Positions 56,100-64,000 of a DNA stretch of 64,000 nucleotides are shown piece after piece. The stretch covers positions 1-64,000 of the forward strand of contig NZ_JACNMQ010000004.1 in the NCBI RefSeq assembly GCF_020622265.1, written 5' to 3'. The position numbers and the translations under genes are program-made. Within the stretch, counting starts at the first letter, position 1; each line of letters opens with the position of its first letter. Under the pieces are notes generated by a model. That model was not told the origin of the DNA. It saw nothing but the letters and a program-made list of their open reading frames with translations, and made no database searches. The stretch comes from Halomonas sp. M20 (GTDB lineage: Bacteria > Pseudomonadota > Gammaproteobacteria > Pseudomonadales > Halomonadaceae).

Positions 56100-58012
56100 A
56101 TTTCGGTTCGGCGGCCCTTCGTTGGTATCGGATAGCGAAATTTGATGAACTTTTGCGCATGACTCAGTGTTTCGAAGGCCGCCTTCAGATAGTGCCGGTC
56201 GCGGCTGGATATGCTCTCCGGCTCGATGTTGTTGTCCGGTTGCTGCCCTGCCTCTATATCCATTACCTGATGGCGCAGGCGCACCATGGAAATGAACTCT
56301 AGCGCATGACCGAGCCTTGCGCTGCCCCCTTCGGGAAGTATTCGAGCCGCATTGATGGCCTCGAGACGATTGAAGGTATTCTGGGCGTTTGAGCCGCAGG
56401 CCAGGGCATGCACCCGCACCAGATCCACAAAGGGCGCGGTGCCCCGGCGCTTGAGATTGATGGAGTTGTCGTGCTTGCCATCCTTTTCCATCACGAAGGT
56501 GCGAAAGAACCCCAGCGGCGGCGTACGGTTGCATGCATTACGGGCCATTGCGGCAAGAAACAAGGGGCTCTGCGAGGCCTTGCTCGCAACCAGGTCCTGC
56601 AACTGCTCGACGAACACTTCCTCGCCATACACGCCGTCCAGATCGAAGAAGATCGAGCTGTCGAGCAGACGCTCGGGGTTGGGCTCGTCGATCCAGGTCG
56701 AGAAGTACGTTTTCCACACGGACAACGGTTGCCGCCAACGGGAATTGGTGGCCATGATGTCGCCCTTGCAATAGCTGTATCCGCAGGCTGCCAAGCCATC
56801 GCTGACGAAGGTGGCAAGCTTCAGGAAGTAGTCGTCGTGGTCTGCAGAGACGAAATCGTCGCTCAAGACCAGGGCGTTGTCCTGATCCGTGACGATGGCC
56901 TGTTCATCCCGCGCCATGGAGCCAAGTGCCATGAAACAAAAGGGAATCGGCGCCGGGCCAATCTCTTCCTGGGCAAGCTCGATTAACCGCCGGGTAAAGC
57001 TGCGACCGATGCTGGACAACGCACGGCCGATCATCTGGGAATCCGCCCCTTCCGACACCAGCTGCACGAAGGCTGAATGCACTTCGACACTCAGACGTTT
57101 GAGCCCCTCGACATTGGACTGACTGAAGATATTGCTGACCAGATAAAGGCTGCTATGGGTCTCATAGCGTACGATATCCGATAGATGCAATATGCCGATC
57201 GGGCGACGACGATGTAGCACCGGCAGGTGGTGTACATTGTTACGCAGCATGCAGAGCATGGCTTCGTACAAGGACTCCTCGGATTGTACGGTAATCGGGT
57301 CCTTGGACATCACCTCGGTTACCGGTGACTCCGGCGTCACGCCGGCGGCCAGCACTCGGGTACAGAAGTCGCGGTCCGTCAAGATTCCTGCCAGCTTCCA
57401 GGCTTGGCCATCCGCCAGGGTAAACTGCCGTGAATGATCTTCATCCGGAAAGCTGAGTACGAGTACCGCGGTTGACGACTCATCGCGCATGCGCATGGCG
57501 GTCTCCTGCAGCGTCGCCGATGGCTCGACCATGGTGGGATAGCGTCGGATCAACTTGCGCACTCGGGACGTCATCATGTCGCTATTATGACGCTGCTGCT
57601 CCACGGTAGTCTTCAGTGCCGACCCACCCTCCTCGACGTAGTCGGCGAAATCGTCGTTTTCCTCGCAAAGACGCTCGAACACGGTTTCGGGAATGAAGTA
57701 GATCAGCGTATCTTCGATCGCCCGCACCGGAAATTGGACGCCTCGGCGGCGTAACAAATCGGAGTAACCAAAGATGTCACCTTCACTCAAGCGGTTGTAG
57801 AGACTCCCGCTGCGGCGATACATCTCCACGGCGCCGCTACGGATATAACACAGCTCGTGGGTTTCCTGATCCCGGGCCAGTATTTCGGTATCCGCCCGGT
57901 AATAGCTGACCTGAACCTCGCTTGCTGCCGCATCGAGCAATTCATCGGATAGGCGATCAAAGGGTGCGAACCGCCCGAGATGGTCGCGGATTTCCAGCAA
58001 TTCGGTATTCAT
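56096..58012 (-). CDS. cNMP-binding/CBS/DUF294 nucleotidyltransferase-like protein
   Basis: 638 aa. Domains in order: cyclic-nucleotide-binding-like (about 15-125), paired CBS domains (about 155-280), a DUF294 nucleotidyltransferase-like domain with GSMARDEQAIVTDQDNALV (about 382-400, keeping the G-S and D-x-D motif), and the DUF294 C-terminal helical region (from about 490). Cytoplasmic, probably a signalling protein sensing adenylates or cNMP. It overlaps the exonuclease gene. In other gammaproteobacteria such pairs sit next to acetate/solute symporters; here the BCCT genes are adjacent. Confidence 0.87.
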   Translation of the reverse strand: MNTELLEIRDHLGRFAPFDRLSDELLDAAASEVQVSYYRADTEILARDQETHELCYIRSGAVEMYRRSGSLYNRLSEGDIFGYSDLLRRRGVQFPVRAIEDTLIYFIPETVFERLCEENDDFADYVEEGGSALKTTVEQQRHNSDMMTSRVRKLIRRYPTMVEPSATLQETAMRMRDESSTAVLVLSFPDEDHSRQFTLADGQAWKLAGILTDRDFCTRVLAAGVTPESPVTEVMSKDPITVQSEESLYEAMLCMLRNNVHHLPVLHRRRPIGILHLSDIVRYETHSSLYLVSNIFSQSNVEGLKRLSVEVHSAFVQLVSEGADSQMIGRALSSIGRSFTRRLIELAQEEIGPAPIPFCFMALGSMARDEQAIVTDQDNALVLSDDFVSADHDDYFLKLATFVSDGLAACGYSYCKGDIMATNSRWRQPLSVWKTYFSTWIDEPNPERLLDSSIFFDLDGVYGEEVFVEQLQDLVASKASQSPLFLAAMARNACNRTPPLGFFRTFVMEKDGKHDNSINLKRRGTAPFVDLVRVHALACGSNAQNTFNRLEAINAARILPEGGSARLGHALEFISMVRLRHQVMDIEAGQQPDNNIEPESISSRDRHYLKAAFETLSHAQKFIKFRYPIPTKGRRTEI

Positions 58013-58126
58013 GAGCAGACATCCAGGTCATTGGTCGATCGAGGAATTGTCAAAAGGATGAACTGTCGGGTCAAGAAAAGACCACATACGTGAAAGGACG
58101 ATGAGGCGAGCAGTCTTCATGTTGGA

Positions 58127-58238
<112 letters not shown>

Positions 58239-58524
58239 GCAGAACCGTCAAGCGCAGCACAGCGCTCAACGACTCGAAGGCAAGCTCCTGAACTTTCAGG
58301 AGCTTGTTCAGCGAGACCGCAATATACCAGCGGCCCGAGCCGTCATCAAGGTCGGATACCGACGTAGAAGCTTCATCATGCCATGGGTAACGCTTGATTA
58401 CCCCGGCACGACAAAAGTCCACGGTTTTATTGGCGCCATTGGCTGCTATGCTTACAAAGGAATGAGGAGCCGAACGTCTCATGGCGACTCACTGTTTATA
58501 CAATAATTATCAGGGAGTAGATTC
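58239..58524. other. gap between ffs and the ATP-grasp gene
   Basis: 286 bases without a recognised gene. It holds a striking 26-base inverted repeat (58281-58306). The ffs promoter should lie just right of 58238 on the minus strand; no perfect match is seen. AGGGAG precedes the ATP-grasp ATG. Confidence 0.45.
58281..58306. repeat. 26-base inverted repeat upstream of ffs
   Basis: Perfect 12-base arms CAAGCTCCTGAA / TTCAGGAGCTTG around 2 bases. No U-tract on either strand, so not an ordinary terminator; 43 bases upstream of the 5' end of ffs. Confidence 0.6.
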
Positions 58525-59748
58525 ATGGAAAAGAATCCTGACAAGGGTTACGTTGCGATGCTTGGCTGGAGCCTGAGTGCCATCGAGGCGCTGGATCGCT
58601 TTGACCGGCGCTACGTCATCGTGGCACCGGACTGGGCGGAAGAGTATTGCAAGGAACATGACATTCCTTATCTTGCCTGGAATTTCGAACGTCTCAACGA
58701 CCGTTCGATGGAAATTGCTGAAACCCTCAATGACATGGGAGTCGATGTTGCCATTCCGCTTTTCGAGGAAACCGTGGAGTGGGCCGGTGCAATCAACTCG
58801 GTGCTGATGGATAACCCGCGGCTGTACGGGCAGGCTCTATTGCTGCGCGACAAGGCATTGATGAAGCGTCGTGCTCAGCTTGGCGGTATTCGCGTAGGCA
58901 TCTTCGAGGAAGCCCACGACAAGTCCGATGTCATTCGCTTTCTCAAGCGCGTCAACCAGACCCTACTCAAACTCGATGGCGACCCCAACGACCCCATTCA
59001 CCTGAAGGCCTTCGATAAAGCGGGCTGCCTCGGCCATCGGGTCATCCGTACCCCGGACGAGATCGATACGATTCCCGACGAGGAATTCCCGGTCTTGATG
59101 GAGAGCCACCTGGACGGCTGGGAATTCGCCGTCGAGGCGTGGGTACACGACGGCAAGATTCGCTTTCTGAATATTTCCGAGTACGTGACCCTGGGCTATT
59201 CCGTCTTCGTGCCTGCGACCCCGGAGCTTGAAAAGTACCGGGAAGCGATCACTCGCCAGATCGAGAAACTGATCAAGACCTTCGATATCGAATTTGGCTT
59301 CATCCATCCCGAGTACTTCGTCACCAGTGACGGAGAAATGTACTTTGGTGAAGTCGCCTACCGTCCGCCGGGTTTCAAGGTCTTCGAGCTGCTCGAACGC
59401 GCCTACGGCTTCAACGCCTATCAAGGGCTGGTGTTGTCCTTCGACCCCAAGACCACCGAGGAGGAAATCACGAACTTCTTTCCCAAGGAGGTGGTGGATG
59501 CCAAGGGCCATGCAGGCTGCTTCGGGGTCTATCCGCGCCGGAGGGTGGTCAGCAAGCTCGAGATTCCTGAGGAAACGGAACAGCACGAGTACTTCGAGTC
59601 TCATGAATTGACGGCTCCGCTGGAAGAGACCGTGACCAAGCGCACTGCATTTGGTACGCACTGGGGACTGATCTATTTCTTCGGCGACGATCCGCATACC
59701 ATGCGCGATCTGTTGAAGCATCAGGAAGAGCTCGATTTCTACGTATGA
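58525..59748 (+). CDS. ATP-grasp ligase-like protein
   Basis: 407 aa. ATP-grasp enzymes join a carboxylate, via an acyl phosphate, to an amine or similar nucleophile. The N-terminal region (1-95) resembles a pre-ATP-grasp domain. Nucleotide-binding features are LLRDKALMKRR (Lys110), HLKAFDKAGCLG (Lys161), LMESHLDGWEFAVEAWVHDG (Glu193, Glu204) and GEVAYRPPGFKVFELLERAYGF (Glu276, Arg280), the last being the metal-binding E-x-x-x-R pattern. A C-terminal domain of about 95 residues follows. No known substrate. Operon with the next gene, 28 bases downstream. AGGGAG ribosome site. Confidence 0.82.
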   Translation: MEKNPDKGYVAMLGWSLSAIEALDRFDRRYVIVAPDWAEEYCKEHDIPYLAWNFERLNDRSMEIAETLNDMGVDVAIPLFEETVEWAGAINSVLMDNPRLYGQALLLRDKALMKRRAQLGGIRVGIFEEAHDKSDVIRFLKRVNQTLLKLDGDPNDPIHLKAFDKAGCLGHRVIRTPDEIDTIPDEEFPVLMESHLDGWEFAVEAWVHDGKIRFLNISEYVTLGYSVFVPATPELEKYREAITRQIEKLIKTFDIEFGFIHPEYFVTSDGEMYFGEVAYRPPGFKVFELLERAYGFNAYQGLVLSFDPKTTEEEITNFFPKEVVDAKGHAGCFGVYPRRRVVSKLEIPEETEQHEYFESHELTAPLEETVTKRTAFGTHWGLIYFFGDDPHTMRDLLKHQEELDFYV

Positions 59749-59776
59749 GCAGACTGCAGCATGCCAAGGAGCTTGC

Positions 59777-61789
59777 TTGACTAATCAAGGAGAAAACGCC
59801 GGCGACCTGCAAAGGTCGCTTGCGAATCTGGATGAGGCAATCGACATCCTTGCCCGAACACCGGATTATGCCAAAGCCACCAAAACCAGTCGGGTGCTGA
59901 CGGCGTTGCGCCGTATCATGATGATGGAAGGCGGCTTTGATGCGATCGAGCAACGCGCCGCACCATTAGAGACGGCGGGCATCTTCAACGGCTCCGACTG
60001 GGCCCAACCACAAATATTGCAACCTGCATTGACCAAGTATTCGCTGCGCTCGGAATCCAGTGACGTAGTGCTGATGGAAACCCTGAGCGAAATACGCCTG
60101 CTGGCAGTTGCCAAGGGTGCCTACCCGCATTCCGCCATTTCCACTGAACAGGCTCATCATTATCTGACCCAGGTACTGGCGCTCAATCTGGAATTGCTGT
60201 TTACGGCCCCCAGCGAAGCAGAGCGAACGCAGCAAGGTAGCCTGGCGCTGTTGACCCGGGGCCTGCTCAGGCATCTAGCGGAGGGTATCGGCTACGAGCA
60301 TATCGTCGATCAGCTGGTGGACGAGATCTGGCGCGTGCTGCAGCAGCGCCCGATTCAGGTCGAATCCGTCAAGCAGATGATTTTGCAGATTGCCGCCTGT
60401 CGCATCAATCCGAACATCGACCTTGGCGTCAGCGGTCAAGGCGCGGATCGCCTGATCAGCAGCCTATTCGGTACCACCAACGGCTGTCGCGAGGATCCAG
60501 GCCTCGAAATTTATCAGCAGCGCCTGGAAAGCATGGACGCGGCGGCGCTTCAGTTCGAAGCTACCGGCTTCGCCCGAGCGATGCACGATACTGGCCTGGT
60601 CTCGCCCTATCACGCATTGCTGCTGCGCCATCTACTGACGCACAGCGATCATGTTCTGAGCGAGGCCCTAGGCCTTTCCAGCACCGGTCGTGACTGCCTG
60701 CTGTGCTATCACGCCCTGGTCCATGCCATGATCGATCTGGCAGTGCATCCCGAGACCAGCCAGGCCATCTACGGGCTGGCATTGATGCTCGAGCGCGGCA
60801 TCCTATATCAACCGCCGGTGGCGCCGGCCCTGTGGCGCCAGGTAGGGCTCGAGTTGTCACCCTATTCCCAGCAACGCCTGACCCTTGCCTTCGGTGTCAC
60901 GCCTTCTCCCGGTGCGCGGCTGATGGAGGGCGTGCTGTGCATGCTCGGCCAGCCGCTCGGGGTCGGGCAAGGTAACAATCCCACCTGTCAGTCGGCCCGA
61001 GCCCTTTCGATGTGGTCCTACAACGACCCGGACTACCTGCTGCAGATGATCGTCTGGGCCACGCGTGACGACGAGATCATCATGCACTTCGAAGGTCAGC
61101 CGGTCTCTTCCAGGGAAAACCTTGAGGGTGTCGCCAAGACGCTGCCCATGGATCTCGACCCGGTATCGCTGCTGGTGGTGCCGCATCTGGATCGCATCTA
61201 CACCGAAATGGGACGGCGCTGCATGGCCCGGGGCGAAGACCCGCACCGCTGGGTCAATCCGGAATTCCACGGTTGGTGGGCCGGACGCGGTTTCCGGATT
61301 GCCGTGGATGTCGCTACCGGCAAGCTGTTTCAGCTGGAAAATTTCCTGCGCCACTTCTATGCCTGCTACCACCCTTACTACAATGGCAATCAACCGCTGA
61401 TTCACCCCCAACCCGCGGGGGTCGCGGTCACCGATAGCGCTGCGCGCTTCATCGGATGGCATGCCATTTCACTGCTGCGGGTGAGCCTGGACCCGCAACA
61501 GGTCATGCGCATGTACTTCTTCAATCCCAACAACGATAGCGGTCAGGATTGGGGGGATGGTGTGGTGGTCAGTACCGCTGGGAACGGCGAGCGTTACGGC
61601 GAGGCCTCCCTACTCTTCGAAGACTTTCTTTCGCGTCTTTATATCTTTCATTACGACCCTCTGGAGCCAGGCGATACCAGCGCTGTCGACGAAGGATACA
61701 TTCAAGAAGTCGTCGCCAAAGTCCAGCGCACCTGGGCCAAGGATCGGATACCCACAGACCCCTTACAGGCTCTAAGCGGTTCGCTTTAA
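59777..61789 (+). CDS. unassigned protein with papain-like (Cys-His-Asn) motifs
   Basis: 670 aa from TTG at 59777 (TTG ACT AAT), 28 bases after the ATP-grasp gene; AGGA lies about 10 bases upstream. I do not recognise the family. Residues 1-370 look helical, with no signal peptide or membrane segment. Residues 385-600 hold candidate catalytic motifs: VGQGNNPTCQSARAL has Gln398 six residues before Cys404, as in papain (Gln19, Cys25), and WHAISLL (His562) leads to YFFNPNNDSG (Asn583), the usual His-then-Asn/Asp order of clan CA. A second His-Asp set (His498, Asp511) is nearby and could be an alternative. Inferred: cysteine peptidase, amidase or acyltransferase acting with the ATP-grasp partner. 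Confidence 0.75.
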   Translation: MTNQGENAGDLQRSLANLDEAIDILARTPDYAKATKTSRVLTALRRIMMMEGGFDAIEQRAAPLETAGIFNGSDWAQPQILQPALTKYSLRSESSDVVLMETLSEIRLLAVAKGAYPHSAISTEQAHHYLTQVLALNLELLFTAPSEAERTQQGSLALLTRGLLRHLAEGIGYEHIVDQLVDEIWRVLQQRPIQVESVKQMILQIAACRINPNIDLGVSGQGADRLISSLFGTTNGCREDPGLEIYQQRLESMDAAALQFEATGFARAMHDTGLVSPYHALLLRHLLTHSDHVLSEALGLSSTGRDCLLCYHALVHAMIDLAVHPETSQAIYGLALMLERGILYQPPVAPALWRQVGLELSPYSQQRLTLAFGVTPSPGARLMEGVLCMLGQPLGVGQGNNPTCQSARALSMWSYNDPDYLLQMIVWATRDDEIIMHFEGQPVSSRENLEGVAKTLPMDLDPVSLLVVPHLDRIYTEMGRRCMARGEDPHRWVNPEFHGWWAGRGFRIAVDVATGKLFQLENFLRHFYACYHPYYNGNQPLIHPQPAGVAVTDSAARFIGWHAISLLRVSLDPQQVMRMYFFNPNNDSGQDWGDGVVVSTAGNGERYGEASLLFEDFLSRLYIFHYDPLEPGDTSAVDEGYIQEVVAKVQRTWAKDRIPTDPLQALSGSL

Positions 61790-61818
61790 AGCCTACTTTT
61801 TCTCGCTTCAAACGAAGG

Positions 61819-61840
61819 CCCCACTGGAATGCCAGTGGGG
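61819..61840. terminator. terminator-like hairpin between the ATP-grasp operon and tctA
   Basis: 9-base arms CCCCACTGG / CCAGTGGGG around AATG, between the two converging operons. Followed by TCTCGTC on the plus strand; no long U-tract. Confidence 0.6.
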
Positions 61841-61857
61841 TCTCGTCAGTACCGATC

Positions 61858-63372
61858 TCAATCGCCTACGCCACCTTTTCCCTTCATGCGCTGACGCAGA
61901 ATCGGCCCGACCAGATAGGGCAGGATCAGACCGACGATTGCCACACTCCATAAACCCATCGCCAGACCGCTGCTCCATAGCACCGTCCAGTCACCATCGG
62001 CAATGTCCAACGCGTGGCGTAAATTCTTCTCCATTTCAGGTCCCAGCAGCAGACCCAGGATGATCGGTACCAGCGGAATCTCCAGCTTGCGCAGGAAATA
62101 GCCCCCTACACCGAAAGCGACCATGAAATAAAGGTCGAACGCGGAATTGCTGATCGAATAGATACCCACGAAGGCCACCATGGTGACAATGGGCAGCAAA
62201 TACATCGGCGGCACGGAGAGCAGCTTGACGAAGATACCCACCATGGGAATGTTCAGCAGCAACAACAGGAAATTACCGATTAGAAGCGCCGCAATCACGC
62301 CCCAGACGATATCCGCGTTCTGGGTGAACATCAGCGGCCCAGGGGTAATGTTCAACGAGATCAACAGCGCCAGCAGCACCGCCGTGGTACCGCTGCCCGG
62401 CACGCCAAGCGTCAACATGGGCACCAGCGCCCCGGACGATGCACCGTTGTTGCCGGCTTCAGGTGCCGCCACCCCGCGGGGGTCGCCCTCGCCAAAGTGT
62501 CCTTTCTTGCCCAGTATCTTCTTTTCCAGGGTATAGCTGATGAAGCTGCCCAGGGACGCGCCTGCCCCTGGCAAGACGCCGGCGATGAACCCCAGCACGC
62601 CTCCGCGAAAGGAGGTTGGCAGTATGGCTACGATATCCCGCCAGGAGAGCTTGAGCTTGTTGACCATCATGGCCGGCTTGCCGCCCCCGGCGCGCTCCTC
62701 GATAAAGAACAATAGTTCGGAAATGGCGAACAGACCGACGATGGCGATGATGAAATCGATGCCTTCATAAAGCTCGAGGATGCCGAAGGTGTAGCGCTGG
62801 GTGCCCGTATTGTCGATACCCACGGTGGCAATCATCAGGCCGATGGCCGCCGCCATGATTGTCTTGACCGGGTTCTTGCCGGTAATACCACCCAGGGTGG
62901 CAAAGGCCAGCACGAACAGAGCGAAATATTCCGCTGCGCCGAAGGTCAGGGCGAACCTGGCCAGCAGCGGTGCCAGAAGGATCAGACCGATGGTGGCAAT
63001 CAAGCTCCCCATGAAAGAGGCCACGGCGGAAATGGCCAGGGCTTCCGCCGCCTTACCCTTCTGCGCCATCGGGTAGCCATCGAGACAGGTCATCATGGCC
63101 GGCTCATCGCCGGGAATGTTCAGCAGGATCGACGAGATGCGTCCGCCGTACATGGCACCCGCATAGACCGCCGTCAGCATGATGAGAGCGGTATCCGGCT
63201 GCAATCCCAGAGAGAACGCCAAGGGGATCAGAATCGCCACCCCATTGGCGGGTCCCAGACCTGGCAATGCGCCGATTAGGGTGCCGAGAAACGCCCCCAG
63301 CAGCGCGAACATCAGGTTATGCGGCTGCAGCGCGACGCCGAACCCATCGATCAAATAATTGAGGGTTTCCAT
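61858..63372 (-). CDS. tctA: tripartite tricarboxylate transporter, large permease TctA
   Basis: 504 aa from the ATG at 63372, which overlaps the tctB stop by one base (TGATG); the frame open to 63612 is antisense-like. About 11-12 membrane segments; the TctA signature GALPGLGPANGVAILIPLAF is at about 35-54, and a second half-repeat GVLPGAGASLGSFISYTLEKK appears at about 265-285, typical of this family. It is the main channel for import of a carboxylate (citrate or another di/tricarboxylate). Confidence 0.94.
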   Translation of the reverse strand: METLNYLIDGFGVALQPHNLMFALLGAFLGTLIGALPGLGPANGVAILIPLAFSLGLQPDTALIMLTAVYAGAMYGGRISSILLNIPGDEPAMMTCLDGYPMAQKGKAAEALAISAVASFMGSLIATIGLILLAPLLARFALTFGAAEYFALFVLAFATLGGITGKNPVKTIMAAAIGLMIATVGIDNTGTQRYTFGILELYEGIDFIIAIVGLFAISELLFFIEERAGGGKPAMMVNKLKLSWRDIVAILPTSFRGGVLGFIAGVLPGAGASLGSFISYTLEKKILGKKGHFGEGDPRGVAAPEAGNNGASSGALVPMLTLGVPGSGTTAVLLALLISLNITPGPLMFTQNADIVWGVIAALLIGNFLLLLLNIPMVGIFVKLLSVPPMYLLPIVTMVAFVGIYSISNSAFDLYFMVAFGVGGYFLRKLEIPLVPIILGLLLGPEMEKNLRHALDIADGDWTVLWSSGLAMGLWSVAIVGLILPYLVGPILRQRMKGKGGVGD

Positions 63373-63824
63373 CAATTTGTCTCCAGCACGCTTAGCAATC
63401 CCCAGGGCAGCGGCAGATCCAACGCATAGGTGAACAGCAGGAATACCACCACCCCTGCGATGAGTCCGGTGAGATATGCCCGCAGCACTGCCGCCCCCAT
63501 GCGCCAGCACAGGGTGCCCACCGCCAGGGTCGTGGCGATGACGAACCCCAGGGGTTGTAGCAACAGCGTATAGGCGATCAGCACGGCAACGGCAATCACC
63601 AGCTCCAGCCATATGCGACCCGGCGGCCAGGCATTATCCGGGTCCGGCTTCACGATCAGGTAAAGACTGGTCAGCGCCAGCACCGCCGCCAACAGAAATG
63701 GAAACGTTTCGGGGCCGACAGCCTCGGCCCCGCCAAACGGTTCTGGAAACTGAGTGGCGCCCCAGCCGTATGCAACGGCCAGGACGAGCATCAGTATGCC
63801 AAAGACACGATCGTTGAGTGCCAT
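63372..63824 (-). CDS. tctB: tripartite tricarboxylate transporter, small permease TctB
   Basis: 150 aa with four hydrophobic segments, the small poorly conserved membrane subunit of the TctABC system. Start codon overlaps the tctC stop by one base (TAATG), and its stop overlaps tctA. Early FGGAEAVGPETFPFLLA is the TctB-type loop. Confidence 0.9.
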   Translation of the reverse strand: MALNDRVFGILMLVLAVAYGWGATQFPEPFGGAEAVGPETFPFLLAAVLALTSLYLIVKPDPDNAWPPGRIWLELVIAVAVLIAYTLLLQPLGFVIATTLAVGTLCWRMGAAVLRAYLTGLIAGVVVFLLFTYALDLPLPWGLLSVLETN

Positions 63825-64000
63825 TATTGAATCAGCCCGATATCCTTGGAGAGGGTTTCGATGTCATCGATCTGCCGCTTGACGAACTCTTCGAATTCAT
63901 CGGCGCTCTTGTGGAAGGGCATCAGACCATTCTGCGTCATGACCTGTTTCCACTCTTCGCTTTCATAAATGGTGTCCATGGCGTCGACCCAATACTGCTT
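63824..64000 (-). CDS. tctC: tripartite tricarboxylate transporter binding protein TctC (C-terminal part)
   Basis: Only the last 58 residues are inside the window; the gene continues to the right. The visible end (WVDAMDTIYESEEWKQVM and a tail ending KDIGLIQ) matches the usual C-terminus of TctC/BugD-like periplasmic binding proteins, where a helix with E-W-K-Q is common. It is first in the tctC-tctB-tctA order, and its TAA shares an A with the tctB ATG. Substrate unknown. Confidence 0.85.
   Translation of the reverse strand, partial: KQYWVDAMDTIYESEEWKQVMTQNGLMPFHKSADEFEEFVKRQIDDIETLSKDIGLIQ

Noticed and set aside
56100-56534. Upstream extension of the exonuclease frame
   Set aside because: It overlaps the DUF294 gene and has no homology pattern. 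The ATGA overlap at 56099 is the natural start.
60986-61311. Transglutaminase triad Cys404/His498/Asp511 as the preferred active site
   Set aside because: Possible, but Gln398-x5-Cys404 and the His562...NPN block fit papain-like enzymes better; kept only as an alternative.
63373-63612. Upstream extension of TctA
   Set aside because: It reads through tctB. The TGATG-coupled start at 63372 matches TctA proteins.

Overview
The window reads as chromosomal DNA of a moderately halophilic gammaproteobacterium, most likely Halomonas or a close relative. This is inferred from the high GC content, three tandem BCCT-type compatible-solute transporters, a TctABC carboxylate transporter, the gene order dnaX-ybaB-recR, and Pseudomonas/Halomonas-style protein sequences. 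I see no insertion sequence, prophage, CRISPR array or tRNA. Almost everything is ordinary core or metabolic genome, densely packed.

Layout. 1-328: promoter, boxA and leader of an rRNA operon transcribed leftward out of the window. 329-8565 (minus): a complete 2-methylcitrate (propionate) operon, GntR regulator-prpB-prpC-acnD-prpF-prpD, with two identical 12-bp operators. 8804-12060 (plus): pabB and a FecCD/FecE-type ABC importer without a binding protein. 12160-15573: cysH, cysB, trxA and an AI-2E family permease. 15696-22302: fatty-acid/acyl-CoA genes (acyl-CoA dehydrogenase, acyl-CoA synthetase, SDR, thiolase) around a truncated AraC regulator. 22350-28318 (minus): pstSCAB under a Pho box, with a FetAB-like ABC pair fused on by overlap and no phoU. 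28462-33408 (minus): a Bcr/CflA efflux pump, then a KAS III-mlaA-PP2C phosphatase-STAS operon. 33467-44585: hrpA, fadD, a YafJ-type amidotransferase, a VWA protein, a small membrane protein and oligopeptidase B. 44604-49555 (minus): dnaX-ybaB-recR-rnd-ycgL-ycgN. 49947-55307 (plus): three BCCT transporters, each with its own terminator. 55377-58238 (minus): a DnaQ-like exonuclease, a cNMP/CBS/DUF294 protein and the 4.5S SRP RNA. 58525-61789 (plus): a two-gene unit of an ATP-grasp enzyme and a large unassigned protein. 61858-64000 (minus): tctA, tctB and the end of tctC.

The most interesting locus is 58525-61789. The second gene matches no family I recognise, but it has a Gln-x5-Cys motif followed far downstream by a His-Ala and an Asn-Pro-Asn motif, the pattern of a papain-like (clan CA) cysteine peptidase or amidase. 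Coupled to an ATP-grasp ligase, it looks like a make/break pair for an amide-linked product. Other points worth a look are the third BCCT paralog, which has lost two conserved substrate-path motifs; the PP2C phosphatase with a receiver domain lacking both the phospho-acceptor Asp and the conserved Lys; the truncated AraC gene; and several well-formed operators (prp, Pho box, a paired site before the acyl-CoA dehydrogenase).
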